Assembly (NCBI RefSeq): GCF_000247695.1
Contig: NW_004624734.1
Location: 7,962,633 to 8,026,632, forward strand
From: Heterocephalus glaber
Taxonomy: Eukaryota; Chordata; Mammalia; Rodentia; Bathyergidae
Reading direction: 5' to 3'
Length of the DNA stretch: 64,000 nucleotides
Shown here: positions 1 to 11,644 of the stretch, one piece after another
How positions within the stretch are numbered: position 1 is the stretch's first letter
How the letters are laid out: every line of letters begins with the position of its first letter
Position numbers and translations under genes: made by a program
Notes under the pieces: model-generated
Told to the model about the DNA's origin: nothing
Databases searched by the model: none
The model's input: only the letters and a program-made list of their open reading frames with translations

Positions 1-57
1 CATTTAAATTTATGTTAAAAAGAAATGTTTTTGTCTTTACCTTAAATTATTATTATT

Positions 58-545
58 TTTTGAGATTATGTTAAGGTTTAAATCTAGAATGTCCCTCCAA
101 AGTCTCATGTGTTCAAATGTGGGTCCTTGGGTCAAGGAGACACTGTACTCATCAGTGGGTTGATCCACTGACGAACTCATGGCTCAGTGTGCCTAGGATG
201 TGGGGCCTGGTTGGAAGGAGTAGGTCACTGCCTTGTGCCTTTGGAGGGCTTATCTCTCTTCTTGCCTCCTTCTTTTACCCTCTGCTTCCTGGCTGCCATG
301 AGGCGAGCAGCTTTCCTGCTGGACCCTTCCACCATGACATTCTTGTGTTGGAGCCAGCTGACCATGGACTGAGTCCCCTGAATCATGAGTCAAAATTAAA
401 TCCTCCTCAGTGGCACTGCACCTGCCTGGCACGCACAAGGTCCTGAATTTGATCCCTGGTACTGCGAAAAAAAAAAAAAAATTAAACCCTCCTCCTTTAA
501 CCTGTGGGTGTCAAGTATTTTGTCCCAGTGACAGGAAACTAATAC
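58..545 (+). repeat. MaLR-type LTR relic
   Basis: Its internal signature is TCTCATGTGTTCAAATG, then a GGGGCCTGGTTGGAAGGAG block and an end with ATGAGTCAAAATTAAATCC, the diverged poly(A) signal region. The same order of blocks recurs at 59432 and 59985, so these are copies of one ERVL-MaLR-like LTR family. An ID SINE interrupts it at 409-476. Confidence 0.65.
409..476 (+). repeat. ID SINE nested in the LTR
   Basis: A 5'-truncated ID copy (CACAAGGTCCTGAATTTG, then an A tail) is flanked by AAAATTAAATCCTCCTC (392-408) and AAAATTAAACCCTCCTC (478-494). This near-identical target duplication shows it inserted into the older LTR. Confidence 0.85.
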
Positions 546-653
546 AAACAGGGCCTCACTAAGTTGCCCAGGCTGGTCTTGAACTTGGGATCTTTTTGAG
601 GCCAGCCTCTAGAGTACCTATGACTACAGACATGTGCCACTGAGCCAAGCTTA
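546..653 (-). repeat. B1 SINE, minus strand
   Basis: It begins GGGCCTCACTAAGTTGCCCA and ends with the reversed Pol III box region. The copy is diverged. Confidence 0.8.
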
Positions 654-825
654 CCTTAAACACAAACCAGGCTTGGGATTAACTGCCACATTAGAACATA
701 AGAAATAAATATGATGAATGTACACAAAACTTAACTCTATCTGTGGACAGTTTGCACCTGAGGCCTGCTCATTGGTAGAGAGTGAAACAGGCAAGTTTTC
801 CAGAACTGTTGAACACAGACTAGCA

Positions 826-1072
826 AACCAGGCATGGCGGTTCACCCCTGTAATCCTAGTCACCATGAGGCTGAGGCAGGAAGACTGCCAAGTTCAAGCC
901 CAACCTGGGCAACACAGTGAGACCTTTTCTCAAAGTAAAACATAAAAACACCCAGGGCTGCACCTCAGTAGTAGAGTGCTTGCCTAGCACCTGTGAGATC
1001 CTGGATTCAATCCCCGGTATTGCAGAAAACAAAAGAACAAAACAACAAAAAACTCAAAAAAAAAAAAAAAAA
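826..1072 (+). repeat. B1-ID dimeric SINE
   Basis: The B1 part (CCAGGCATGGCGGTTCACCC and on) runs directly into an ID part with GTAGAGTGCTTGCCTAGCAC and TTCAATCCCCGGTATTGC, ending in a long A tail. Confidence 0.85.
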
Positions 1073-2169
1073 TCAGCTTGGCACCTCGAAAAGATGTGCT
1101 CCAAATCCAGTGTCTGTAACCCTCCCTGTGATCAGAATCACCCGAGGAGCTTTATAAAGACAGATAAGCGGCTCCACTTCTGGAGTCGTTTAGTTCAGTC
1201 TGTCCACAGCGGGCCGGGTGCTTATGAGAACATCCCAGTCAGAAAGGTTGGAGGATAGAGGAGGAAGATGGAGAAGGAGCGGCAGTCCTGCGCACCTCAT
1301 TCATCCTGTCAGTCCTCATGGACCCTGACCCAGTTCACGAGGATCTGACCTGGCGTAGCCCCGCCCCGTATTGAGGAGGCTCAGTGCCCGCATCAGCCAA
1401 CAGGGCCTAGCGTGGGGTCATTACCTGCCCCGGGACCATAGTCTGCCCTGCAGAAGACAGCTGCAGCGCCCTTCCACTAGGGCTGGTGCCTGGGAAGGTG
1501 CGGAGCGGGGGAGGCGCGTGGTCTGGGCCCTGCAGACCCTTTAAGGAGGCTGCTGTCTTTCCGTGCGGGCACAGGCTTGGCAACTTGGGCTCCTGCCCTT
1601 CAGGCCTCCCCGACCTGCCAGGCCACAGGCCTCGGGCCAAGCACACCTAAGCCCGGTCTGATGTACTGGCAGCTGTGCCCCGTGCTGCAGGTGCTGCAGC
1701 AGAGGTGGGTGGAGTGAGACTTTCCTTCCAAGGACCCGAATTACAGACCAAGTCGCCTCCCCAGCTAGGGCAGGGAGGAGAGGTGGGTGGGCCCTGAGAG
1801 GCTGGGCTTCCATGCCTGCTTTCTCTCTGAGCCCTCCTGGCACTGCAGGGAGGTGTGGCCAGCCCTTTGACAGCTGAGTTAGCCAGGCCCCTGGAGGTTG
1901 TGTGCCAGACGGCACCGCAGGTGGCAGAACCCAGGTCTGTCTGTCTGTCTGATTGTGTCCCAGGCCCAGAGAACCTATGATAAAACAGAGCATCTGCCTG
2001 TCGGGGATAAGAAGAGAGCTGGCCTTGCTGGTTAAACTGCCGATCCTGCAGGCCCTCTGCCTCACCGGGCTGCGTGACTCACTGCGCATGCGCACACCGA
2101 CCCAGCCCCCGCTTTGTAGAGGAGTGAACGGAGAAGACTGTGCCAGTGAGCAAAACTAGAGTCTTTCCC

Positions 2170-2250
2170 AGGCCAGGGGCTGTGGCACATGCTTGTAGCC
2201 CCTACTACTGTGCCCAGAAGTTTGAGACAGCTTGGGTAGCACAGTGAGAT
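2170..2250 (+). repeat. B1 SINE fragment
   Basis: Diverged pieces GTGGCACATGCTTGTAGCCC and AGCTTGGGTAGCACAGTGAG show a shortened B1. Confidence 0.6.
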
Positions 2251-3272
2251 TCTGGTTCCTGGGGCCCTTCCTAGCCCTCCTGAGCATCTCCCTTTCCAAG
2301 CCATCACCAGCCTCAACACGACCGGGTTTAGAGCCCCCACCTTGCCCACCAAGCTCCTCTTCCCAGCCAGGGCCCACCTCAGCCAACGCCCGCCCGGGAA
2401 GGCATGACTTGCCCTGGGCATTGGGTTCCAGGCCACAAACACATGCCCTTCTGGCTCCCAAACCGAGTGGGCTCCAGCTAAGAGCGGCATGACTAACCTG
2501 CTGCTTCCTGTGGGGACAAACACCGGAACCCACAGGGCCATCCTCTCACCTCCTCTACGATCACGGGCTGTACCAGGAGGAAAGGCCTGGCCTGGATGCC
2601 TCGCCGGGCATGTGGGTGGTTCTCCCCAGAAGCCAAAGACAGCATTGGAAAACTCCATTTTCTAATGTGATTTCTGAGTAAAAGTTGAGTTTGAGATCCA
2701 CAAACAGATACATAGGACGTTCCATAAGCCAGCTCCCCAGCAGCTCAGCGCAGCCTAAATGACAGCAGCGTAACCTGGCAACCCCAGCACGGCTCACGTG
2801 CTACTGCAGCCACCAGCCTGTGGTCACCCAGGCTCCACAGCTAGTGAATGTGCCACACATGGAGTCCCCAGGAGAGAAGGGTGTGGGCAGGGAGGCAGGC
2901 ACGTGCTCCAGGCTGGGCCCTGGCTTGGGAAAAGTGTTGGCATTCCTGGATCATATGACACAGCTCACACGGGAAGGATTTCCTTTGAGGAATGGCCTGG
3001 CAGTGTGAGAGCAACGGCTTGGCATCTGAGTGATTTTATTCAGACGGAATCAGAGGTGAGAGAAGCCACAAGACAGAACTTTGGAACACTTCATTTTCTA
3101 AAGTGATTTCTGAGCAAAGTGGAATCTGAAATCCACCAACAGAGCAATGCTGGCATTCGGTAGGTGCCAGAAAGATGCTAGCTGTAGCGATGCACTGTGT
3201 GAGGGATCTGAGAGGCACCCAGTCAGCCCATTGCTGTATTCATTCTTTTGTTTATTCATTCATTACACAAAT

Positions 3273-3590
3273 ACACTCAGCCTCCATGTCTACAGCGGGT
3301 TCTACAGCTGTGGATTCAACCAGATACAGAGAAAAACTATTTTGGGGAAAAACAATGCATCTTACTGAATATGTACAGACTTATTTAAAAAATATATAGT
3401 ATAACAACTATTTACCGAGCACTTCCACCATATTAGGTAGTATAAATAATTCAGAGATGGTAACAACTGGAAGGATGTGTGTAGATCATATAAAGACACA
3501 TTTTACATATGGGATTTGGGCATCCCGGATCTGGCCTCCCCAGAGGGCCCTGGAACCAACTTCCCTGAATATTGAGATAAATATGTCTGA
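3273..3590 (+). mobile_element. MER2-like non-autonomous Tigger DNA transposon
   Basis: It starts CACTCAGCCTCCATGTCTAC, carries TGTGGATTCAACCAGATAC, and ends GGCCCTGGAACCAACTTCCC. This order is that of the mammalian MER2 (pogo/Tigger) element. Old and without coding capacity. Confidence 0.75.
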
Positions 3591-3711
3591 GCAGCTATGC
3601 TGGCTGGGCTCTGGGGACAGACCAAAACCTCAGCCCTCACAGTGTTTGCGTCCTAGCAGAGGAGGTAGCCGATCCACTGCAAATAAGTAAATAAATAAAT
3701 TTCAGAGAGTG

Positions 3712-3868
3712 GCTGAGCATGGTGGCACATGCCTGTAATCCCAGCACTTGGGAGGCTAAGGCAGGAGGATCGCTCCGAGTTCGAGGCCAGCCCCAGCTAC
3801 GTAGTGAGTTCAAGGCCAGCTTGAACTATACAGTGAGATCCTGTCTCCCAAAAAAAAAAAATTGTTTT
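3712..3868 (+). repeat. B1 SINE with target-site duplication
   Basis: A B1 copy with an extended 3' half and A tail is flanked by TTTCAGAGAGTG at 3700-3711 and 3869-3880. It inserted into an older repeat-like sequence that resumes after it. Confidence 0.9.
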
Positions 3869-4317
3869 TTTCAGAGAGTGATAAGTGCTAGGGAGACAAT
3901 AAAGCAGGGGGTTAGGTGGGACAGGTGCTATTGTGTGGGTAGGAAGATCCCTCCCAGGCTGCAGAAAGGGAGCAAGGGAGCAGCCACAGGAAGGCCTGGG
4001 GGAGGGGCTTTCTAGGAAGAAGAAAGGCCAGGGGCTTTAGGTGACAGAATGAAATTCAGATGTGAGTCCCAGGGACATCACCGCGTTTTCAAGACACCAG
4101 GGCCAGCCCCAGGAAACCAGGGATTTGTCCAAGAGAACCAGCCCCTGACGAGGGCCAGGAAGGGCGGTGGGGGTGACAGGTACCTTGCCTCTGGGTCTCT
4201 CTTATTCCTTCTGTGTCCTGGGAATGTTAGGGTCTTCTAAACGATTTCATTCCATGCTATTGTGAGCATCACCTCCCTAAAGTTCGTCAGGTTGTAGTTT
4301 AAGGTATAAAGTCATTT

Positions 4318-4356
4318 AATAATAATAACAGTAATAATAATAATAATAATAATAAT
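4318..4356. repeat. (AAT)n microsatellite
   Basis: About twelve AAT/TAA units with one interruption (ACAGT). Confidence 0.95.
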
Positions 4357-5124
4357 CACCACCTCTCTCCGGGCTGGGAGCAGGGATGCGAGGATGAACA
4401 GGAAGTCACAAGCTAGCCGGGAATCATATGTTTAAAAAAAGTATTTGTTAAATATCAATGGTAAAGTGCACCAAGAACAGGAAGACAGAAACCTTCACTC
4501 CTATCTCTGGCTTTTGGGAGGAGGGGCTGTCCAGCCAGACATGGGGGTGGGGGAGATAATAGGCAGAGGTGAGCACTGCACACAGGCAGAGCTGAGAAAA
4601 GTCAGGATGAGTTTGGGGATCCATGGGGCCCAGAGGCAGCCCCAGCTGCAGAAAGCTGGGCAGGCTGAGGACTCCTCAAGATTTAATCCTCACAACAAGG
4701 AAGATAAACAGGAAGTCACCTGTCCAAGTAATCTGGTCCCTCCTGGGGTGGGTGGGCAGATAGGAGGGGCCAGACTGAGGTCTCCAAACACCTTTCACTA
4801 CGCTCCAACAGGAGAAAACATTGCATTTCAAGGAACTCGCAAAATTAATTTCAACCTTCCATTTTAAAGGGCAGGTGAAGATCAAAGTCGGTCCCTCCCA
4901 TCATGAAAGAAAGAGGCTGCCCCAGTGAGTCAGCTGTAGTATTCCAGCACATACCACATGGAAGGGGCTCAGGCATTGTCAGATCCCAAATGAAACTGTT
5001 TAATTAGAGTCCAGTGGCTCAGGGCATGGCATGACCATGTGGGCCAACCCTGAAAGCCAGCCTGCCCTTCTCACCACCGAGCCAATGCGGGGTGGGGGGG
5101 GCACCCTCTAGACCCCAAGGCACC

Positions 5125-5215
5125 AGCAAGACCTGGGCCAGTCATTTGTGCTTTGGAGACTCAGTTTCCCCATATGTAAACTTAAAAGCTCTGACAAGAC
5201 CATCTCGACTGTAGC
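5125..5215 (+). repeat. MIR-like relic
   Basis: GGGCCAGTCATTTGTGCTTT followed by CTCAGTTTCCCCATATGTAA is the core pattern of the ancient tRNA-derived MIR/L2 family. Confidence 0.6.
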
Positions 5216-5247
5216 TGGTCCTCCACTGCAGCTGCCACTTCTAAATA

Positions 5248-5559
5248 CAGGTTGAGCATCCCCAATCTGAAAACCTGAAATGCTCCAAAATCCCAGTCTT
5301 CATGAACTCTGTCCGACCAAATGCCACAAGTGAAAAAAATTCCACACCTGACCTCATGTGACCCATTGGAGTAAAAATGCAGGTGCGATAAAGATATTGT
5401 ATAAAATCACCTGCAGGCTGTGAGTATAAGACGTATATGAACCATATATGGTTCCCATTCCCAAGTATCAAGTGATGCATATATTCCCAAACCTGAAAAA
5501 ATCCAAAACTTTGGAACACTTCTGGGCCCAAGCATTGTGGAGAAAGGCTACTCAATCTG
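5248..5559 (+). mobile_element. Tigger-type non-autonomous DNA transposon
   Basis: It begins CAGGTTGAGCATCCCCAATC after a TA and ends GGCTACTCAATCTG, which is the imperfect inverse of its start. The internal CAAAATCCCAG and CCCAAACCTGAAAAAATCC blocks are typical of this mammalian Tc1/mariner-type element of about 310 bases. Confidence 0.75.
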
Positions 5560-6179
5560 GGCTTTGTGAGCTCACACCCCCCTCTCCAGCACTGTGTGAA
5601 GGGCTTGTTTCCGAGTGTCTGAAAGCCACCTTGCCTGTGTAAGCTCCTCTCTCACTGGGTCCTCTCAGGAGCTCTGCCCTTCAGGAAGGGATCCCCAGCC
5701 CTGTCAGGCAAAGAGGAAACAGATGCCCAGTGCTGTGGCTGGGCCTGGACAGGTCCCCACTGGTCCACACTGCCCAGCTGAGCACTCACACCAGGAAACA
5801 GGGCTGTGCGTTAGGAGAACCACCAGCTGAAGCCAGCAGTCCTGGGCATCAGCCACCAGCTAGCCGTACAGGCACCTTTGCAACTTTAATGTGAGCAGAG
5901 AAGGTGGCCAGGAAAGGAAGCACTAGGATATAGGACAGGACAGAGTCCCCAGCCCCAGGGCGCCCCGCCCACATGCCACAGACAGCAGGTTCCCGGGAGG
6001 TAACCAGAGGACACTGTCCACCTGTCTTCCAAGAGTGCGTTTTCCCACAGCCACCCAGGCCAGGCGGGGCGGGGTGGGGCTGCCTGCCTGGAGCATCAGC
6101 CTCTACAGAGCAGGAACCAAGTCCAGAGCGCACACAGCTCATGGAGAGCAAAAATATCCCATCTTGTCAGGACCCCTCC

Positions 6180-6330
6180 TGTGAAACTGGGCTTGGTCAC
6201 CTGCCGTGCGACCCTGGACAAAGCACTGTACTTCTGTGCACCTGCTTCCCCACACGAAAACAGGAGTAACCATCCCCACGGGCGCCGCGTTGTTTGGGGA
6301 TGAATATATCAAGCAAAAAGCAGGACGAGT
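6180..6330 (+). repeat. MIR-like relic
   Basis: TGTGAAACTGGGCTTGGTCA, GTGCGACCCTGGACAAAGCA and the following C-rich block follow the MIR order, with heavy divergence. Confidence 0.5.
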
Positions 6331-6682
6331 CAGAGCAGTCTCCCGCAAGGACGGGTGGGAAAGGAGATTCTTGGTGTCTTGTTCATATAAGTTCCGGACG
6401 CAAGTGGCCACACTGTTGACTAACACAACTGAAATGATCAGATCAGGTTACTCAGGCAAGTGAGGAGAACAGCAAGCAGGCTTCTGGGCCCACTCCCTGC
6501 ACAGCCTCCCCCAGAGGGGCCTCTGGGGCTGAAAACACGCCCGGGCAGCAGGCTTGGCACAGCTGCGGCTATCGGCGGCCCAGGAGCTGTCCTGCCCGAG
6601 GAATGTGCAGCCCCACGTGCTGGAGTGTCCCACTGGGGCACAGTTAGCATGAAACGGAGCAAAATGCCCGTGGGCGCATGCA

Positions 6683-6683
<1 letters not shown>

Positions 6684-6720
<37 letters not shown>
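6684..6720. repeat. (CA)n microsatellite
   Basis: An uninterrupted run of about 18 CA units. Confidence 0.97.
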
Positions 6721-6721
<1 letters not shown>

Positions 6722-7744
6722 CCTACCCCCTCGGTCCAGACCCTGTGCGCTGCTGGCTGCCTGAATGTGCAGGAGGCAAGGCCAAGCCCTCCGAGGGGAC
6801 CAGCTCCACTTCTCTTCCTGGCGGTGCAGCCCTGAGCAAATCACTCGCCCTCTCAGGGCCGATTTCCTCTCCTCTTGGTTGTCGAAGGGCCTCCCAGCCA
6901 ACTCCGAAGGGCAGCGACTTTGTGCTATGCTCCCCTTTCTGGGAGGACAATCGCTTTCCCCCACCCGGGGTCACTCATGCAGGATGGGAGGCCCCTCCAC
7001 ACAGCTTTGGCAACCGGAGAGGAGATGAAAGAGGGCGCCCAGAGCCCGGGGAACGGGTCCAAGGGCTGCCGGGAGTAGGAGCTTCAGAGCCAGAGTGATG
7101 TGATAATAATGCTCGCTATCGGCCGCCCAGGCTGGTGGCCCCGTTTCGAACTGGGTGGTGTGGGACCCTGATCCTAGGCTGACCAAAGGGCGACACCACG
7201 GGGTCTGATCTGATGGCTCCCAGGGAAGTCGGCCCCCATCCGAGCTTCCCCAGGTCCCCAGGGCGACCTCTGGCCTCTCACCTTCAGGGAGGCGGGAATG
7301 AGCCCAGAGAGGCTGAGCCGCGGGAGGCTGCACCGTGACACCGCGCTGGGACGGGACTCTGCCCGCCTCCCCGCGCTCCGCTTCGGGCACCACCGCCAGC
7401 TCACGGTCGCCAGGAGAGAGCGCCTCAGCCTGGGTCTGCCAAGCCGGGGACACGCGCGGGGACAGGTCCGCTGCCCCGGGGGAGGCGGCGGAGCCAGGAC
7501 GCGCCGCCCGCCGGGAACGAACGTCCCGGGACGAGCGCAGAGGCGCCGAATTCCGAGTTCGCAGCCGCGGAACGGCTGGGTTTGAGCTAAGACACCGCGC
7601 CCGCAGCTGTCACGCCGGCCCCCGCCCCCGCGCTGCGCCTTGCCCGGCCCTTGACTTTGGGAGACGCGATCCCCGGGGACAAGTCGACCTCCCCCGTGGC
7701 CCCGACCCCGGATCCCGCCGCCCGGCCCGGCCTGTGCCACTCAC

Positions 7745-7870
7745 CGGCCAGAGCTGCGGAGCGCGCGCCGGCGCCGGCTGAGCCTCCTCCCGCTCGCGTC
7801 CCGGGCGGCTGGGGCGGGGCGGGCGGGGCGGGGACACCGCGATCCCGCCCCAAGGGGACCGCAGCCCGGC
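7745..7870 (-). other. Candidate non-coding first exon on the minus strand (SYNE3?)
   Basis: Read on the minus strand, GGCCG|GTGAGT is a near-perfect splice donor with the exon ending at 7745. GC boxes lie immediately upstream in that direction. SYNE3 (nesprin-3) is the expected minus-strand neighbour, but none of its coding sequence is in the window. The assignment is therefore positional only, and the 5' border is approximate. Confidence 0.4.
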
Positions 7871-7941
7871 CAGGGGATGCGCGCTCTGCGGCGCCCTGCG
7901 CGCCTGGGGACCCGGGGAGCGCTGTCCACGCCGGCCTACAG
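7862..7941 (+). other. Candidate divergent plus-strand first exon
   Basis: CCTACAG|GTACGT at 7935-7947 is a strong splice donor on the plus strand, 198 bases from the minus-strand donor and on the other side of the GC boxes. It could be the first exon of a divergent non-coding transcript. No downstream acceptor was matched to it. Confidence 0.3.
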
Positions 7942-8227
7942 GTACGTCCCCAGCCTGCCTCGGCCTGGCCTCATTCCGGGGTGGCTCGGGGCGACCATTC
8001 GCCAGGAGACAGCAGGTCTGGTCCTTCTGAGCCGAGCCCAGCTGGGGCACAGGCAGGGGCGCCCCTCCGGACACAGGAAGTCCAAGAAGAAAGGGTCACC
8101 CCTCTGGCACCTCGGTGAGGGAAGGCACCCTGTTCGCCCCCTTCCCAGCACAATCCCAGGCCACGAGGAACACGAATCCCACGGAATGGGAAACTCCCAC
8201 AAACTCAAGGCCCAAGAATGTGCGGGC

Positions 8228-8372
8228 TTCCGCCGGGCCTGGCGGTGCACGCTTGTGATGCCAGCATTAAGGGAGGCTGAGGCAGGAGGATCACTGTGAG
8301 TTCAAGGCCAGCCAGGGCTACATAGTGAGTTTAAGGTCAGTGTGGACCAGGCAGCAAGTAAAACAAAAACAA
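8228..8372 (+). repeat. B1 SINE with target-site duplication
   Basis: The B1 copy is flanked by AGAATGTGCGGGCT at 8215-8228 and 8374-8387. It sits just outside the CpG island. Confidence 0.9.
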
Positions 8373-8807
8373 AAGAATGTGCGGGCTCCCCCGTGGCCTC
8401 TCCCCAGTTGGTTCCCAGGCCCTGCTCACCACCTCCTCCCACTGCTCTGCCAATCCCTGCCCCGGGTTCCAGCCCCGACTTTGCTTGGGAGCCTCCGAAT
8501 CTTATCTCTGTGCCTCACACTAGCAGTTGCCTTTGGTCCGGGGCTTCCTCCACACACCTCCTGCCAAACTCCCACTGTCCAGGGTTCGGTGGCTGGGAGG
8601 TGGTGTCCCTGGTCTCTGCCCTTGTCCTCTGCCCAAGGCCAGGCAGTGGGTGCTTTCTGGCATCCAACTGCATCCAGCTGCACTTGGAACAGCCCCTTGG
8701 CAGCCCTTATCTTTATTTTTTCCCAGGTAATTACATCCTGGCTTGCCTTCACAGCTGGGACAAGAACTGCTAATGAGGGGATGCAACTTGCAAAACTAGA
8801 AGGATCT

Positions 8808-8838
8808 GCTGCTGCTGCTGCTCCCCCCCCCCCCCCCC
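8808..8838. repeat. (CTG)n followed by a long C run
   Basis: About four to five GCT/CTG units run into a 17-base C homopolymer. Confidence 0.9.
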
Positions 8839-8990
8839 GTGTAGGGGCGGGGAGGAGTCTGGGGAGTTCACTGGCCCAGATCCAACACTTCCAAGAGGCT
8901 GTTTTCCTCTTGTTTCTTAGCAGGGCTGGCAGAAGAAATCAGTGTGAAAGTCGGTCACTGAATTGTCAAACAGGAGCAGGTAGTGATGGA

Positions 8991-9012
8991 GTGTGTGTTT
9001 GTGTGTGTGTGT
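8991..9012. repeat. Short GT-rich run
   Basis: GTGTGTG, TTT, then GTGTGTGTGTG. Confidence 0.85.
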
Positions 9013-9413
9013 TTCCGTGGTGCAAGGCAAAGCCCAGGATTAACATGGAGTTAAAACGCTGGTGTCAACAACACCCCCAACTTTCATCTTTTATTAAATC
9101 GTAATTGTGAGGGTCAACCCTACAAAGGCCCTACAACGGGCCTCCTCGGCTGTTCCTCCCCTGACTGGTTCCAGGTGTTCCATTGAATACCTCATCCTCC
9201 TCCAGAGGTGTTGCCACAGGCCCTGAGGTTAACTCAGCCACGTTGAAGGTACAGGCAGTGGTGAACAGTCATTATCCTTGCATTTGGATGATACTTTTCG
9301 CCTTTCAGGTTGCTTTTGTGTGTCTCCTTGTTAAATTTCTGCAAAGATCATCCAGGTAGAAAAAGGTTTTTTAATTTTTATGTATTTAATATGTATTCGT
9401 TATTATGATTGAT

Positions 9414-9566
9414 AGTACTGGGGTTTGAGCCCAGGGTCTTTGCACTGAACTACATTGCTGGCTTTTTTTTAGTTTGAGACAGAGTCTAGCTAAGTTGCTT
9501 TGAAGTGTGCAATTCTGTCTTGCCTCAGCTTTCCAGCGTGCTGTTATGCACCACCACACCTGTTTA
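9414..9566 (-). repeat. ID-B1 dimeric SINE, minus strand
   Basis: The reversed ID (GTACTGGGGTTTGAGCCCAG) is joined to a reversed B1 (GAGACAGAGTCTAGCTAAGT). Confidence 0.85.
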
Positions 9567-10250
9567 GGAAAAGTTTGCTTTTGTCTTAGAGGGAAACTGA
9601 GGCACAAAGAGGCCAGGTGATTTGTACAGGGCAGAGCCAGCCCTGCCAAGCCTGCTGGGGGTGGGGCAGCCAGCCACCTAGAAAATCCCTGTCCTCTAGG
9701 AAGAGTTAGCTCCAGCCTGGAGTTAAGTACTCAGGCTATGGCAACAAATTGTCCCAATTTGCAACTTTGTGGCTGGTTACTCACCCTCCAGTTTCCTCCT
9801 CTGTTGAAAGAATCTAATAATAGAAACCCACCTCCTACCGGTTTTTGTGCCTGGCCTTGTAAACACCCACCTCAGCCAGCTCTAGCGTGGTGGTTCTGGG
9901 CCAGGTCTGAGTACTGTGGACCTTTCCTCAAACATCTGAGACCTACTGTGCGCTCATCTCTGGGAATAAGGAGAAGGAGGAGGCACAGACCCGGTGGCCA
10001 GCTGTGCTGAGTTGAAAGGGCCCTCCTGCTGCTCAGAGCTGGGAGCTGTGGATCTCCTCTCCAGGAGGAGACTCGGACTCCAGGCCCCACTTTCCCTGTT
10101 GTTATCTAACAGAGGTGAACCTTGCAAGCCATGGAACCTCCTCCAGGGACATGGGGCTTTCCATCTGTTATCAGGGTTAGCAATGACAATTTCACAGGGA
10201 GAAATGTGATAAAACATATACAAACTGCAAATAGTAGCAGATATGTCTAG

Positions 10251-10279
10251 TTATTATTATTATTATTATTATTATTATT
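10251..10279. repeat. (TTA)n microsatellite
   Basis: About nine to ten TTA units. Confidence 0.95.
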
Positions 10280-10288
10280 TTATTTGTA

Positions 10289-10345
10289 CTTAGTATGAAG
10301 GCCCTGGGTTCAATCCCTAGTACTGAAAATATAAACAAAGCACAA
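10289..10345 (+). repeat. ID SINE fragment
   Basis: The right half only: AGGCCCTGGGTTCAATCCCT, then an A-rich tail. Confidence 0.7.
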
Positions 10346-10376
10346 AAATAGGACTTTACGATTATTATTAATTATT

Positions 10377-10452
10377 GTGGTGCTGGGAACGGAACCTAGG
10401 GCCTTGTGCATCTAAGCATGCGCTCTACCATTGAGCTGCTCCCCATCTGGGA
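10377..10452 (-). repeat. ID SINE, minus strand
   Basis: GTGGTGCTGGGAACGGAACC through CTACCATTGAGCTGCTCCCC reads as a reversed ID with its A and B box regions. Confidence 0.8.
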
Positions 10453-10506
10453 CCTTACTTTCTTGTTCAGTGGTGGTCTTTTTCCACTTTAAAGTAGACC
10501 ATGCAG

Positions 10507-10602
10507 GGCTGGGAATTTAGCTCAGTGGTGCCACCACCTGCCTGGAAAGTGCAAGGTCCTGAGTTCGATCCCAGCCCAGTACAAAAAAATAAAATAAAAT
10601 AT
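10507..10602 (+). repeat. ID SINE with perfect target-site duplication
   Basis: GGGCTGGGAATTTAGCTCAG starts the element and GAGTTCGATCC is its B box. It is flanked by AGTAGACCATGCAG at 10493-10506 and 10603-10616, identical over 14 bases, so it is fairly young. Confidence 0.95.
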
Positions 10603-11644
10603 AGTAGACCATGCAGAAGGCAAAAGGGTAAGTAAGCCATTTCTGAGCTGGAAAGGGCTGCAAACACTTGGATTCCTCTTCGCAGTAACGGCTGCCTGGA
10701 AAGAAAGCTCTGGCAAGGCCCGGGGGAGAACCCCTCTGTCATCTCTGGAATGAGACAGGAAACCCCGCCCAGGCCTCCCCTGCAGAAGCGGCCTGAAGAG
10801 GGAACCGCAAGAAGGGCACTAAAATTATGCCTTTCGGAAATTCTGACTCACTTGACAGCAGGGGCTGTTTGTGCAATGTACAAAATGTCTCCCAAAGAGC
10901 GAAGTTCTCACAGCTTTTTCTCCATACCTTTTCTGCAGCCAGCATCTCCACCACCCCTCACGGGGAAGCAGGGGCTGATATAATAAGCTGGGGGCACAAT
11001 TTGGGTTTGCCTCCGCACCGGCCATTGGTCAGCCAGCTCCCGCTGCAGTCTGTATGGCTCTCATCTTGTAGGTGTGTTGTGTTGTCGTGTGTTTACATCT
11101 CCACACCGGGGTGAGGAGAAAAGCCGAAATGGCTTCTCCAGCTAGTAGCCCCTCATTGTACAAATGGGTAAACTGAGGCCATAGCACAGGAAGGAGAGGC
11201 CCTGCCCAGGGTCCCCAGGTAGTAATTGATGTTCTGGAAATTGCAGATCCCATTTCTGTCTCTATCCGGCTTCCCTGGAAGCGGTAGAGTAAGTCATGGG
11301 GGGGTGTCCATTTCTGGGGTGCCCCATCAGTGAAGTCCCAGACTGGGCATGGAGAGCTGGTTCTCAACCGAGCTCTGCTCTCAGCTTCTTCTGCTCTTTC
11401 TTTGTTTTCTGTTTCCCAGTTCTTCAAGCATTGGCTTCTCCCTTCCCACTGGGGTTCCCCGCGTGCTTCTTGGGGAGACCCCCCAGCCTGCTTGGTTGGT
11501 TTCTCTGGGTCGGATGTTCACCTCAGGGGCCTATGCTACCCAGCCACTGAGGGTGGCAGGGAGTCATCTCAGTGGCAAGTGCAGGGATGGCAGTAACTCA
11601 GGATGCTTCTCCAGGCACGTGGAATTGAGCTGCTCTTGTTGTTG

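Larger units (their letters stand above)
1..7738. other. Left flank: possible SYNE3 first intron, no gene recognised
   Basis: This stretch has no frame with family similarity. It holds the LTR, SINE, MIR and DNA-transposon relics listed separately. Unassigned sequence lies between them, notably 1073-2169, 2251-3272, 4357-5124 and 5560-6179. If the island at 7.3-7.95 kb is the SYNE3 promoter, this is its first intron. Confidence 0.4.
7290..7960. promoter_or_regulatory. CpG island with GC-box cluster (candidate SYNE3 promoter)
   Basis: This is a CpG-dense stretch containing overlapping GGGGCGGGGC / GGGCGGGGCGG boxes at about 7811-7834, typical Sp1/KLF sites, and no TATA box. Two splice donors point outwards from it, one on each strand. 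In human, the next gene on this side of SNHG10/GLRX5 is SYNE3 on the opposite strand to GLRX5, which fits a minus-strand start here. Confidence 0.7.

Noticed and set aside
8325..9104. 259-residue open frame after the CpG island
   Set aside because: Crosses a B1 tail, a (CTG)n/poly-C tract and a GT run; composition-driven.
10507..10580. tRNA-like A and B boxes suggesting a tRNA gene
   Set aside because: It is an ID SINE: no intact cloverleaf or anticodon arm, an A tail, and target-site duplication.
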